Shown here piece by piece: positions 16,024 to 25,650 of a stretch of 42,812 bases of DNA. Below the pieces are notes generated by a model, which saw only the letters and a list, made by a program, of their open reading frames with translations, made no database searches and was not told where the DNA came from. The stretch lies in contig CALODS010000050.1 in the NCBI GenBank assembly GCA_942492225.1, forward strand, positions 1-42,812, given 5' to 3'. This stretch comes from JAFGTX01 sp942492225 (GTDB lineage Bacteria > Bacillota > Clostridia > Peptostreptococcales > Acidaminobacteraceae). Position 1 is the first letter of the stretch; each line of letters opens with the position of its first letter. A program made the translations under genes and the position numbers.

Positions 16024-19000
16024 CTAAAATAAGGATAACTGATTTGTTTCTGGCATATTCCCCAAACAACCATGTTCACGCATCGCTTCAATTACCGTCT
16101 TAGTCGCTTTCGCTCTCATTTTCATATCTTCCATTGATAAAAACTCGCCTTTTTTTGATTCTTCAGCTATATTTTTTGCCGCATTAATTCCTACACCTTG
16201 AAGCGCAACAAGAGGTGGTAATAATTCATCATCAACAATTTTGAATTTACCCGCATCTGATTTATACAAATCAACTTTCTTAAGTTTATACCCCCTACTG
16301 TACATTTCACTAGCAACTTCTAGTAAAGAATAAAGATCGCCTTCTTTTTTACTCATACCAAATTCTAAAGCTTCTAACTTTTTCATTTTTTCACGAATAA
16401 CTTCAGGCCCTTGGCAAATAAGATGAGCATCAAAGTCATCTACTTTCGTTGTGAAGTGAGTCGCATAAAATGCAAGGGGATAATGAACTTTGAAGTAAGC
16501 GATTCTAAAAGACATCATAACATAAGCTACCGCATGGGCTTTTGGGAACATGTACTTGATTTGATTACAAGACCAGATATACCACTCCGGCACATTATTT
16601 TCATGCATTAATGCAATATTTTCATCTGTTAAACCTTTACCTTTACGAACTCTTTCCATAATAGTGAAGGCTTCTTTATTTGGTAATCCCGCATGAATCA
16701 AATAGTTCATAATATCATCTCGTGTTGCAATTACCGACTTAAGTGATGTTGTACCCGCTCTAACAAGATCTTGTGCATTATTAAGCCATACATCCGTTCC
16801 ATGAGACAACCCAGATATACGCACCAACTCATCAAAAGTTGAAGGCTGTGTATCAACAAGCATCTGGCGAACAAATTTCGTTCCAAACTCTGGAATCCCC
16901 AAACTACCAATTGTTTCTTTGTAATTAGGGTCTTTTATTTTCAATGATTCCACTGAAGTGAATATCTTAACTGTTTCTTGATCATCTAGCGGTACATCAA
17001 ATATATCCACACCCGTCATTTCTTCTAAATCTTTTATGATGGTTGGTACGTCATGTCCGAGTATATCAAGCTTTAATATCCGACCACTTAGAGAGTGATA
17101 ATCAAAGTGCGTTGTTATAACCCCTGATTTAGGGTCATTTGCAGGATATTGAATTGGACAGAAATCATAAACGTCTTTGTAATCTGGAATAACCATGATG
17201 CCACCAGGATGCTGTCCACTTGTCCTTTTAACCCCTGTACATCCAGCAGAAAGCCTAAGAACCTCTTTTGAGTTAACCGATACTTCTTTTTCCTCAAAAT
17301 ATTTTTTTACAAATCCAAATGCGGTTTTGTCCGCAATGGTTCCAATAGTTCCAGCCTTATAAACATAACCTTCACCAAAGAGTTCTTCAGTATATTTATG
17401 AGAAGTGGCCTGATATACCCCTGCAAAGTTAAGGTCAATATCGGGTTCTTTATCCCCTTCAAATCCAAGAAATACTTCAAAGGGAATCTCATGTCCATCT
17501 TTTTTATATTTTTTACCACAGGCTGGACAGTCCTTATCTGGTAAATCGGCACCACTGCCATAGGTTCCATCTGTAATAAATTCTGAGTGTTTACAGGACT
17601 CACAAATATAATGTGGCGGCAGCGGATTTACTTCTGTAATATCACTCATGGTTGCAGCAAAAGAAGAACCAACAGAACCCCTTGAACCTACAAGGTAACC
17701 ATCTTCCATTGATTTAGTTACAAGCTTTTGAGCAATAATATACATTACGGCGTAACCATTCCCAATAATAGAATTCAATTCACGACTTAATCGTTTTTCA
17801 ACAATATCAGGTAAATCATCACCATAAATTCTCTTTGCTTTATCAAAACACATCTGTCTTAATTCTATATCTGATCCTTCAATAACCGGTGCTGACGTTT
17901 CGTCTGGTACAGGTTTTGTTTCCTCTACCATATCTGCAATTAAATTGGTGTTCGTAATAACAACTTCTCGACATTTAGATTCACCAAGATAAGCAAATTC
18001 TTCAAGCATCTCTTCCGTTGTTCTAAAGTAAAGCGGTGGCTGTGCATCTGCATCACTAAAGCCTTTACCTGCCATAAGAATTCGGCGATAAACTTCATCT
18101 TCTGGATCAACAAAGTGAACATCACAAGTTGCGACAACCAGTTTATTCATCTTCTCACCAAGAGCAACAATTTTTCTATTATAATCTCTTAGATTTTCAA
18201 CATCATTGGCAATACCCTTTTCAATTAGAAATTGATTGTTACCCGTTGGCTGTATTTCTAGATAATCGTAAAATGCAGCTACCTTTTCCAACTCTTCATC
18301 TGTAGCACCAGATAGAATCGCTCTGAATAATTCACCCGCTTCACAGGCCGATCCTATAATCAAGTGTTCTCGCATCTCTCCAAGAAGACTCTTTGGAATT
18401 CTTGGTTTTTTATAAAAAGTTTTTATATTGGAATGAGAAACAAGCTTATATAAATCCTTTATCCCAGCCTGATTTTTTGCAAGAATAATGATGTGATCTG
18501 TATTATATTTAGTATGATCCATTCTTTCTAGAGACAGTTCATTTAGGTCTGAAAGAATAGCAATGCCTTCCTCTTTCATTAATTTAATAAATTTCAAGAA
18601 AATTTCTGCCGTCGCATTTGCATCATCTACAGCTCTGTGATGATTGTCTAAATCAACTTTAAGATATTTTGCAACTTGATTTAATTTATGACGTTTTAAC
18701 TCAGGTAATAAGAGTTTTGCTAGGGCTAATGTATCTACTACAATTGGATTGATTTCAATATTATTGCGTCTCGCCTTTTCTTTTATAAAAGATACATCAA
18801 AGCTAGCATTGTGAGCAACAAGCGCCGCATCACCACAAAATTCAAGGAATTCAGGCAACACATCACTAATAGTTCTTTCATTCTTGACCATATCATTAGT
18901 GATTCCTGTTAATTCAACAACCTTTTCAGGAATTGATTTTTCTGGATTAACAAAGGTTGAATAACGCCCTTCAATAGATCCGTTGATAACTTTGACTGCA

Positions 19001-20334
19001 CCAATTTCTGTTATACCATCATTGATTGGACTAAATCCTGTGGTCTCAATATCAAAGACGATGTAACTGCCATCTAATGAATAGTCTACATCCTCTTCAT
19101 AAAGTTTAGAATCATCATTAATTAGATATCCTTCTACACCATAGATCATCTTAAGACCACTGCCCTTAGAGTAAATCTGGGCATCAGGGAATGCTTGTAA
19201 AACGCCATGATCCGTAATAGCAAGCGCAGGATGTCCCCATTTAATCGCACGTTTTACAAGGGTTTTTATTGGTGTAATGCCATCCATATCACTCATATTA
19301 GAATGCATATGTAGTTCTACACGTTTTTCCTCCGATAAATCCATTCTGATTGGCGGAGCAATACCATGATTAATATTATTAATATAAAGGCATAACTCTT
19401 TTTCAAAAGTATCATAACGTACATTCCCGTCAACCAGAATCCACATGCCTGTACTTAATTGTTCCAATACATTTTCAGCTTCATTTTCTTTTAAGAATGC
19501 TTTAACACCTATTGAATTGGTTTTATCACTAATTGACAAAGACATTAATGTCTTACCGCTTTTGAGGGTTCTTGTATCAATATTAAAAATCTCTCCCATA
19601 AAACATTGCTGGCTTTCTTCTATCATGCCCTCATCAATTGGTACTGGTTTGGTTTTTATTTTATATTTATAAATAACCGTCTCATCGATATCACGCTTGA
19701 CGCGTTTATAACCACCACTATTTGTACCACCATTGTCATTTGATGACTCCTGACTTCTAGGCGTTATCTTTGCAGCTGCATCATTGAGAGCTTTACCTTT
19801 GGCTTGAATAATATTTAATTTTTCTTCCTCAAAGGCAATCAAATGCTCCATTGATGCATCTTCATCAGAAATAAAATCTATTTCAAATGGAAATGAAAAT
19901 TCTTGTGAAAGGATAGATTTCACGCCTTTATCAATCCCTTTATTGGTTAAGTTCAAATAACCAATCGTATCTGAAATATGAACTTCCATTCCTCCTTGAT
20001 TTGGAATCAATTTCGCCCCTTTTAAAATTCCCGATAGAGAAGGATGTTTTAAAGCAAGTCGATCAAGCAAATACTGCCAGTATGTTGCAAACTCGTCTAT
20101 AAATAAAGATTTTTCTAATTCATACTTCTTATTCACTTTTGTTTCACTTAAGAAGGGTAAAGCTTCTGTAATATTCATCTCTATTTGCTGAACTTTTCCA
20201 AACGGAATAAGCTCTTGCAGGATGATATCCACTTCAAGAGCTTGTTTTGATTTATAGTATTTTATCCCCGAAATTTGATAATCGACAGCTTCTAATGCAT
20301 TACCAATAATATATTTTAGATCTTGATTACTCAT
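16024..20334 (-). CDS. polC: DNA polymerase III subunit alpha, Gram-positive type PolC
   Basis: PolC is the main replicative polymerase of low-GC Gram-positives. Its 1436 residues follow the usual order: N-terminal domain, OB fold (FNIDTRTLKSGKTLMSLSISD), PHP part 1 (ELHMHSNMSDMDGITP, about 340), an inserted DEDD proofreading exonuclease (IVFDIETTGFSPINDGITEIGAV ... HNASFDVSFI ... HHRAVDDANATAEIF), PHP part 2, then the C-family palm. A zinc-finger-like region ICESCKH...CPACGKKY and QIKYMFPKAHAVAYVMMS lie in the C-terminal half. It overlaps ispG by 8 nt. In B. subtilis the next gene is ylxS/rimP; here an accessory island of about 9 kb intervenes. Confidence 0.98.
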   Translation of the reverse strand: MSNQDLKYIIGNALEAVDYQISGIKYYKSKQALEVDIILQELIPFGKVQQIEMNITEALPFLSETKVNKKYELEKSLFIDEFATYWQYLLDRLALKHPSLSGILKGAKLIPNQGGMEVHISDTIGYLNLTNKGIDKGVKSILSQEFSFPFEIDFISDEDASMEHLIAFEEEKLNIIQAKGKALNDAAAKITPRSQESSNDNGGTNSGGYKRVKRDIDETVIYKYKIKTKPVPIDEGMIEESQQCFMGEIFNIDTRTLKSGKTLMSLSISDKTNSIGVKAFLKENEAENVLEQLSTGMWILVDGNVRYDTFEKELCLYINNINHGIAPPIRMDLSEEKRVELHMHSNMSDMDGITPIKTLVKRAIKWGHPALAITDHGVLQAFPDAQIYSKGSGLKMIYGVEGYLINDDSKLYEEDVDYSLDGSYIVFDIETTGFSPINDGITEIGAVKVINGSIEGRYSTFVNPEKSIPEKVVELTGITNDMVKNERTISDVLPEFLEFCGDAALVAHNASFDVSFIKEKARRNNIEINPIVVDTLALAKLLLPELKRHKLNQVAKYLKVDLDNHHRAVDDANATAEIFLKFIKLMKEEGIAILSDLNELSLERMDHTKYNTDHIIILAKNQAGIKDLYKLVSHSNIKTFYKKPRIPKSLLGEMREHLIIGSACEAGELFRAILSGATDEELEKVAAFYDYLEIQPTGNNQFLIEKGIANDVENLRDYNRKIVALGEKMNKLVVATCDVHFVDPEDEVYRRILMAGKGFSDADAQPPLYFRTTEEMLEEFAYLGESKCREVVITNTNLIADMVEETKPVPDETSAPVIEGSDIELRQMCFDKAKRIYGDDLPDIVEKRLSRELNSIIGNGYAVMYIIAQKLVTKSMEDGYLVGSRGSVGSSFAATMSDITEVNPLPPHYICESCKHSEFITDGTYGSGADLPDKDCPACGKKYKKDGHEIPFEVFLGFEGDKEPDIDLNFAGVYQATSHKYTEELFGEGYVYKAGTIGTIADKTAFGFVKKYFEEKEVSVNSKEVLRLSAGCTGVKRTSGQHPGGIMVIPDYKDVYDFCPIQYPANDPKSGVITTHFDYHSLSGRILKLDILGHDVPTIIKDLEEMTGVDIFDVPLDDQETVKIFTSVESLKIKDPNYKETIGSLGIPEFGTKFVRQMLVDTQPSTFDELVRISGLSHGTDVWLNNAQDLVRAGTTSLKSVIATRDDIMNYLIHAGLPNKEAFTIMERVRKGKGLTDENIALMHENNVPEWYIWSCNQIKYMFPKAHAVAYVMMSFRIAYFKVHYPLAFYATHFTTKVDDFDAHLICQGPEVIREKMKKLEALEFGMSKKEGDLYSLLEVASEMYSRGYKLKKVDLYKSDAGKFKIVDDELLPPLVALQGVGINAAKNIAEESKKGEFLSMEDMKMRAKATKTVIEAMREHGCLGNMPETNQLSLF

Positions 20335-21397
20335 TCAAACTCCCCAACAATTCATCTATTTCTTTAAACAGTTCACTTAACAACTGGTCTTCTTTGACTT
20401 TTTTTAGCACTTGACCTTTTTTAAAAATCAACCCTTCTCCAAGGCCACCTGCAATACCTAAATCAGCTTCTCTAGCTTCACCAGGTCCATTGACAACACA
20501 CCCCATGACTGCAACAGAAATATCTGCACTGATATGACCATATTTTTCTTGTACCGCTTCTGCCATCTTTTCGATATCAACATTGGTTCGCCCGCAAGTT
20601 GGACAAGAAATCACCTTTATACCAAAGGTTCTTAATTCCAATGCACTTAATATCTCTTTCGCCACTTTCACTTCATTTACTGGATCACTTGTTAACGACA
20701 CACGCATTGTGTCACCATAACCATTAAGTAATAAATGACCAATACCAACAGATGACTTTACTGTTCCAGAGAAATAAGTTCCTGCTTCAGTAATGCCAAT
20801 ATGATAGGGATAAGGTACTTCTTTACCAAGTAATTCAAATGCTTTTAAAGTCATTTGAACATTTGATGATTTTATAGCCACAATCATTTCTTCAAATTTA
20901 TATTTTTCTAACAAGCGGACATGTTCTAAAGCGCTTTCTACAAGTGCTTCAGCTGTTACATGCCCATACTTTTTTATAATTTCCTTGCTTAAGGAGCCAC
21001 TGTTAACACCTACTCTAATAGGAACACCGTAATGTTTTGCTACTTCTACAACTTTACGAACACGATCATCTGAGCCTATATTTCCTGGATTCAATCGAAT
21101 CTTATCAACACCATTTTCCATAGACGCAATCGCAAGCCGATAATCAAAATGAATGTCAGCAACTATTGGAATTTGAATTTTTTTCTTTATTTCTTTAATG
21201 GCTTTAGCTGCTTCAAAAGTGGGCACAGCAACGCGAACAATTTCACATCCTGAACTTTCTAAACTTCTAATTTGCTGAACAGTTGCCTCAATATTTTCAG
21301 TTTTTGTATTAGTCATTGATTGGATGGTGATTGGATGTTCACTGCCAATTGGTATGTCTCCCACCATTACAGTCGTTGTTTTTCTTCTATTTATCAT
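20327..21397 (-). CDS. ispG: 4-hydroxy-3-methylbut-2-enyl diphosphate synthase (flavodoxin) IspG
   Basis: IspG is the penultimate enzyme of the MEP isoprenoid pathway and reductively opens the cyclodiphosphate MEcPP to HMBPP with a [4Fe-4S] cluster. The TIM-barrel part begins IGSEHPITIQSMTNTKTENIEATVQQI and contains DIHFDYRLAI and KIRLNPGNIG. The C-terminal cluster cysteines are visible in CPTCGRTNVDIE and MGCVVNGPGEA. The length of 356 residues is typical. It sits where B. subtilis has proS, directly after rseP and dxr, so two MEP genes flank rseP. Confidence 0.97.
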   Translation of the reverse strand: MINRRKTTTVMVGDIPIGSEHPITIQSMTNTKTENIEATVQQIRSLESSGCEIVRVAVPTFEAAKAIKEIKKKIQIPIVADIHFDYRLAIASMENGVDKIRLNPGNIGSDDRVRKVVEVAKHYGVPIRVGVNSGSLSKEIIKKYGHVTAEALVESALEHVRLLEKYKFEEMIVAIKSSNVQMTLKAFELLGKEVPYPYHIGITEAGTYFSGTVKSSVGIGHLLLNGYGDTMRVSLTSDPVNEVKVAKEILSALELRTFGIKVISCPTCGRTNVDIEKMAEAVQEKYGHISADISVAVMGCVVNGPGEAREADLGIAGGLGEGLIFKKGQVLKKVKEDQLLSELFKEIDELLGSLNE

Positions 21398-21412
21398 GTG
21401 AGACTCCCCTAT

Positions 21413-22408
21413 CTATAAGCCAATATCTTTAAAAATCATATACACCATAAACGCCATTAATACCACGAATCCGATCATATGAACAAATCCTTCTTTTTCT
21501 TGATCAACAGGTTTACCCCTTACAAGTTCTACTAATATAAATATAATACGACCACCATCTAAAGCAGGTAATGGTAATAGGTTTATGATTCCTAAGTTAA
21601 TCGAAAAATAAGCTGCCAACATCATTAAATTTAGTGGACCAAGCTTGGCCGCTTCACCAACAATTTTCACCATACCCACTGGTCCAACAAGTTCCCCTTG
21701 TACTTTACCTGCACCTGTTATTTTATCACTTAAAAAATCAAATATACCCTTTGTTAAGAAGTACACTTGTTCAACAGCTGCACCCAAAGCGCCAGTAATA
21801 TTTTTTTCTATCGTTGGTGATATACCAATCAATCGACGTCCGGATTCCGTATCGATTTCAGGTGTTACATTCACATTGAAACGTTCGCCACCACGTTCTA
21901 AATCAATAGTCAGTGTCCCAGTACTGCTATTAATGGTATTCACTAATTGATCCCATGTTTTGATTGTTTCATCATTAATTGACATCACTGTATCACCAGC
22001 GATTATTCCTGCACTCATTGCAGGCGAATCTGGCTGTATAGCATCAATCGTTGTCGTTGCCATACCAATCATCATGAAAAGCACAACGAACAGCACAGTT
22101 GATAAAACAAAGTTCATAAATGGTCCTGCAAAAATGACCCCCAATCGTGCTAACGGTGATTTTTGACTAAAGGCACGAGGATTTTCTGAAAGGTCATTTT
22201 CACCCTCCATCTTCACATAACCACCTACTGGAAATGCTCTTAGAGAATAAAGCGTATCACCTTTTTTCTTTGAAAATATTTGTGGGCCCATTCCAATTGA
22301 AAACTCATGTACTAAAATACCATTCCATTTTGCCACTGAAAAATGACCTAATTCGTGAAAAAAAACGAGTAACGCAAAGACTACGATAAAACTAATTGCT
22401 GTCAACAT
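21413..22408 (-). CDS. rseP: Site-2 metalloprotease RseP (RasP/YluC)
   Basis: RseP is an intramembrane zinc protease that cuts membrane anti-sigma factors and remnant signal peptides. The first membrane helix carries HELGH (residues 18-22), which supplies two zinc ligands and the catalytic Glu. A PDZ domain spans about residues 110-190 (PDSPAMSAGIIAGDTVMSINDE). The third ligand motif NLLPLPALDGGR is near residue 280. The C-terminal membrane helix is FVVLMAFMVYMIFKDIGL. The 331 residues and single PDZ are as in Firmicutes. It is 8 nt downstream of dxr. Confidence 0.96.
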   Translation of the reverse strand: MLTAISFIVVFALLVFFHELGHFSVAKWNGILVHEFSIGMGPQIFSKKKGDTLYSLRAFPVGGYVKMEGENDLSENPRAFSQKSPLARLGVIFAGPFMNFVLSTVLFVVLFMMIGMATTTIDAIQPDSPAMSAGIIAGDTVMSINDETIKTWDQLVNTINSSTGTLTIDLERGGERFNVNVTPEIDTESGRRLIGISPTIEKNITGALGAAVEQVYFLTKGIFDFLSDKITGAGKVQGELVGPVGMVKIVGEAAKLGPLNLMMLAAYFSINLGIINLLPLPALDGGRIIFILVELVRGKPVDQEKEGFVHMIGFVVLMAFMVYMIFKDIGL

Positions 22409-22416
22409 ATTATCAC

Positions 22417-23562
22417 CTATACTTCCATTTTAATCTTCTGACGAATCTCTTCATCAGTTGCCAATATCTCATCAAGGGTTGGCGATTTAATTATATTTGC
22501 CGTGAGCATCAACTGCTCAATTTTATTTGGGATATCATAAAATCCAATGTCGCCTTTTAAAAACTTATATACCAATTCTTCATTGGCCGCGTTTAAGATT
22601 GTTGGTGCATTCCCACCTAATCTGATAGATTCATAGGCGAGAGCTAAACAAGGAAAAGTTTCCTTGTCCGGCGATTCAAAAGTCAGTTGTCCAACTTTGA
22701 CAAGATCAAGTGGTTCGTGATTGACGGGCTGTCTCATCGGATAATGCATTGCATAACTAATAGGCCCTCTCATATCCGGTATTCCCAACTGAGCGAGAAC
22801 CATATGATCTACGTATTCTACCATTGAGTGTATAATCGATTGAGGATGAACAACAACATCAATCTGATCTACCATAACATCAAATAACCATTTGGCTTCA
22901 ATAACTTCCAATCCTTTATTCATCAGCGTTGCTGAATCAATAGAAATTTTTTGTCCCATAGACCAATTTGGATGTTTCAACGCTTGTGCTGATGTAACAT
23001 TTATAAGTTGTTCCTTTGTCCAACCTCTAAAAGGACCACCTGAAGCGGTCAATATAATTTTACGCACTTCACTTTTACTGTTCCCTTTTAAACATTGATA
23101 AATTGCACTGTGTTCGCTGTCTACAGGGATAATCGTCGCCCCATATTGTTTAGCCAGTGGCATAAGTAAGTCTCCAGCTGTTACAAGGGTTTCCTTATTA
23201 GCCAAGCCAATTTCTTTTCCCGCTTTTATGCTGTGATACATTGGGATAAGACCGATATTACCTACAATTGCACCTAAAACAAAATCTACTTCCGCTGCAC
23301 AACTTACCTCTATTAAACTGTCCATTCCTGTCAAAAGTGTTGTTGACGATGACTTAAAACGCGCCTTTAATACCTTATAAGCATTTTCATCATATACAAC
23401 GCCGTATTTAGGTTTAAATCGATTTAATTGTTCTTCAAAAATATCTATATTTTTGTTACAAGCAAGTGCATACAGCTCAAATGCATCAAAGTCAAAAGCA
23501 ACTGTATCTAATGCTTGTTTACCGATGGATCCTGTAGATCCTAAAATTGTAATTGTTTTCAT
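22417..23562 (-). CDS. dxr: 1-deoxy-D-xylulose 5-phosphate reductoisomerase Dxr
   Basis: Dxr makes 2-C-methyl-D-erythritol 4-phosphate, the first committed step of the MEP pathway. The NADPH-binding N-terminus is GSTGSIGKQALDTV. Other family motifs are NKETLVTAGDLLM, the metal and substrate region PVDSEHSAIYQCL, SGGPFRGW and MNKGLEVIEAKWLF. The length of 381 residues is normal. A terminator-like hairpin closes the cdsA end of the upstream operon, so dxr-rseP-ispG-polC probably has its own promoter in the 23563-23767 gap. Confidence 0.97.
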   Translation of the reverse strand: MKTITILGSTGSIGKQALDTVAFDFDAFELYALACNKNIDIFEEQLNRFKPKYGVVYDENAYKVLKARFKSSSTTLLTGMDSLIEVSCAAEVDFVLGAIVGNIGLIPMYHSIKAGKEIGLANKETLVTAGDLLMPLAKQYGATIIPVDSEHSAIYQCLKGNSKSEVRKIILTASGGPFRGWTKEQLINVTSAQALKHPNWSMGQKISIDSATLMNKGLEVIEAKWLFDVMVDQIDVVVHPQSIIHSMVEYVDHMVLAQLGIPDMRGPISYAMHYPMRQPVNHEPLDLVKVGQLTFESPDKETFPCLALAYESIRLGGNAPTILNAANEELVYKFLKGDIGFYDIPNKIEQLMLTANIIKSPTLDEILATDEEIRQKIKMEV

Positions 23563-23658
23563 TATGATTCCTTTCTTTTGTCTAAATCTATTATATCAGA
23601 GTGTCTATAAAAATTATACCTTAGGGATATGAACATTGTTTGAACATCACATTATTTT

Positions 23659-23685
23659 CTATTATTTGTAAATGACAAATAATAG
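23659..23685. repeat. Inverted repeat upstream of dxr
   Basis: Perfect 11-bp arms CTATTATTTGT / ACAAATAATAG surround a 5-nt loop. It lies about 97 nt upstream of the dxr start and has no T tract, so an operator or RNA structure is more likely than a terminator. Nothing else recognisable was seen in 23563-23767. Confidence 0.6.
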
Positions 23686-23767
23686 AACTACTCACATTGA
23701 TAAGTTCTGCATATCGTCAAGTATGGTCCAATCCTAAGAACAAGACGCTATACGTTCATAAATAAAA

Positions 23768-23788
23768 GCGCCGACCATAGGTCGGCGC
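23768..23788 (-). terminator. Terminator after cdsA
   Basis: A GC-rich perfect stem GCGCCGACC/GGTCGGCGC with a 3-nt loop begins 12 nt after the cdsA stop on the minus strand and is followed by TTTTATTTATG. It marks the end of the uppS-cdsA transcript. Confidence 0.85.
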
Positions 23789-23800
23789 ATAAACTCACTA

Positions 23801-24592
23801 TTACATAAATGTTGTATATAGAATATAAGCATAAAACACAAATGGCGAAGTGACAATAATGCTGTCAAATCGATCGAGCACTCCACCATGACCTGGCATA
23901 ATATTGCCAAAATCTTTGATGCCAACGGTTCGCTTAATTTTTGAAGCCAGCAAATCACCATATTGTGAAAACATCGACCCAAAAAATCCTATCACCCCTG
24001 CGAAAATAGCTAGCGATGAATCAAATATCAAAGCAAATACAATAGAAACAATTGTCGTACCAATAATGCCACCAACTGAACCTTCCTTCGTTTTGTTTGG
24101 ACTTACATCAGGAATAAGTTTATGTTTACCAAAAAATCTACCTGAAAAATAAGCAAATGTATCTGTTACAAATGCCAAAATAAAAGGATACCAAATGATA
24201 ATTCCACCATCAAGTCGATCAAGCATTGGTATATGAATTAAAGAAATAGTAATATAAGTAAATCCAAAAACAGTAATGACTGCTTCATAGAAACTATTCT
24301 CTGTTCTTCTATGAACATACACAATCATTGTTAAGAACAATAAAATCATAAACGTCATATAAAGGAATGTAACGCCTAAATTCATGACCAAACACACATA
24401 TGCACACATGGTAGTAATATATCCTATTAACTTAAAAGGCGAAATATTTATTCCTTTAAAACAGTTATAAAATTCATAAAGTCCAATTAGACTAACAATT
24501 GATGTAAATACATCCATAAGTAGGCCGCCGGTATATACTGTATACAATAATATAGGCAATCCCACCAGTGCTGAGATGGTACGTTTTAACAT
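23801..24592 (-). CDS. cdsA: Phosphatidate cytidylyltransferase CdsA
   Basis: CdsA makes CDP-diacylglycerol from phosphatidic acid and CTP, the entry point for membrane phospholipids. It is a 263-residue polytopic membrane protein with about seven hydrophobic stretches. The C-terminal half shows the family signature: DTFAYFSGRFFGKHKLIPDVSPNKTKEG followed by KRTVGIKDFGNIMPGHGGVLDRFDS. It begins 12 nt after uppS with a GAGGAAG ribosome-binding site. The order frr-uppS-cdsA-dxr-rseP is the common bacterial one. Confidence 0.96.
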   Translation of the reverse strand: MLKRTISALVGLPILLYTVYTGGLLMDVFTSIVSLIGLYEFYNCFKGINISPFKLIGYITTMCAYVCLVMNLGVTFLYMTFMILLFLTMIVYVHRRTENSFYEAVITVFGFTYITISLIHIPMLDRLDGGIIIWYPFILAFVTDTFAYFSGRFFGKHKLIPDVSPNKTKEGSVGGIIGTTIVSIVFALIFDSSLAIFAGVIGFFGSMFSQYGDLLASKIKRTVGIKDFGNIMPGHGGVLDRFDSIIVTSPFVFYAYILYTTFM

Positions 24593-24604
24593 GTTCTTCC
24601 TCCT

Positions 24605-25318
24605 CTACAGCTTACCAAACCTTCTTGTTCTATCTTGATAAACACTGATTGCTTCAATAAGTTGTGGCTTTTTAAAATCAGGCCAGAACACATCTGTAAA
24701 ATAAAACTCACTGTAAGCTAATTGCCACAATAAAAAATTACTTAATCGAAGTTCCCCACTGGTTCTAATTAATAACTCTGGATCTGGAATATCCTTTGTA
24801 AATAAATTCTCCTCAATAGTTGATTCTGTAATTTCTTCAACACTAAGTACACCGTCTTGTACTGATCTAGCAACCTTCTTGACAGCCTTAATAATTTCAT
24901 CACGACCACCATAGTTTAATGCAATATTCAATTGAAGCGTTTTATTACCTTTTGTTCTTTCTTTAGCAGCTTCTATTTTCAACTTTAAATCTTCTGGCAT
25001 TTTAGACATATCACCAATGGTATTAACACAAATGCCTTCCTTATTTAAATTTTCTAATTCTGTATCTAAATAGCCTCTCAATAAATTGAAAAGGCCTGTA
25101 ATTTCTTCTTCAGGTCGTCCCCAGTTTTCAGTTGAGAACGCATAAACAGTCAAATGACGCACACCCAAATCACCGCATGCAGCAATTATTTCACGTAAAG
25201 TTTCTGAACCTGCTTTATGTCCAGCAAGTCTTGGTAAAAATCTTTTTTTTGCCCACCTACCATTGCCATCCATTATAATTGCAATATGCTCAGGAATTCG
25301 TTTCATATCAAGTTCCAT
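24605..25318 (-). CDS. uppS: Undecaprenyl diphosphate synthase (cis-prenyltransferase) UppS
   Basis: UppS condenses isopentenyl units on farnesyl diphosphate to give the C55 lipid carrier for peptidoglycan. The N-terminal motif IAIIMDGNGRWAKKR holds the catalytic Asp and P-loop-like residues. HLTVYAFSTENWGRP and the C-terminal RTSGELRLSNFLLWQLAYSEFYF are diagnostic. The length is 237 residues. The ATG at 25318 has GGAGGG close upstream; a second ATG four codons in is possible. Confidence 0.96.
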   Translation of the reverse strand: MELDMKRIPEHIAIIMDGNGRWAKKRFLPRLAGHKAGSETLREIIAACGDLGVRHLTVYAFSTENWGRPEEEITGLFNLLRGYLDTELENLNKEGICVNTIGDMSKMPEDLKLKIEAAKERTKGNKTLQLNIALNYGGRDEIIKAVKKVARSVQDGVLSVEEITESTIEENLFTKDIPDPELLIRTSGELRLSNFLLWQLAYSEFYFTDVFWPDFKKPQLIEAISVYQDRTRRFGKL

Positions 25319-25352
25319 AAACCCTCCACGGAATCTCTATCTTTAAAGATGA

Positions 25353-25374
25353 ACCCCCTCTATAAAGAGGGGGT
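25353..25374. terminator. GC-rich hairpin upstream of uppS
   Basis: The stem ACCCCCTC/GAGGGGGT with a 6-nt loop lies in the 109-nt gap between the small gene at 25428-25649 and uppS. On the minus strand no clear T tract follows, so termination may be weak or the structure may serve another role. Confidence 0.45.
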
Positions 25375-25427
25375 AATGTGTTTCTTCAGAACAACGTCTA
25401 GCTTATAAACTTATAATCTATTAGGCT

Positions 25428-25649
25428 TTAATCGACATCATTATCCTCAATACCAATAAATCCTACATACAGATGTATTTCGTTGTCTTGCTGTACTTGC
25501 TTTAAAATTCTTGCCTCCGATAGCGGAAACAATATTTTATCTTTAAACGAATGACATTCATGAATAATTAATGCTACATCTTTTGCTGCGTCAAAAATTT
25601 TTTGTCTAGCTTCATCAATCATCATTCCAATAACGTCAGGAAAGTTCAA
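25428..25649 (-). CDS. Small PASTA-like protein of unknown function
   Basis: A 73-residue protein between frr and uppS. The TTG start is only one base after the frr stop, and GGAGG overlaps the end of frr, so the two are coupled. The sequence begins FPDVIGMMIDEARQKIFDAAKDVALIIHE and ends EARILKQVQQDNEIHLYVGF. This resembles one PASTA-type repeat (PDVIGMxxxEA...VxxQ...V.VGF), but there is no signal peptide or membrane segment. I do not recognise a named family member. Its place inside a translation/envelope operon does not by itself show a job. Confidence 0.7.
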   Translation of the reverse strand: MNFPDVIGMMIDEARQKIFDAAKDVALIIHECHSFKDKILFPLSEARILKQVQQDNEIHLYVGFIGIEDNDVD

Positions 25650-25650
25650 C

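Noticed and set aside
25353..25374. Firm intrinsic terminator between the small PASTA-like gene and uppS.
   Set aside because: The hairpin is good, but no T tract follows on the minus strand, so it is listed only with low confidence.
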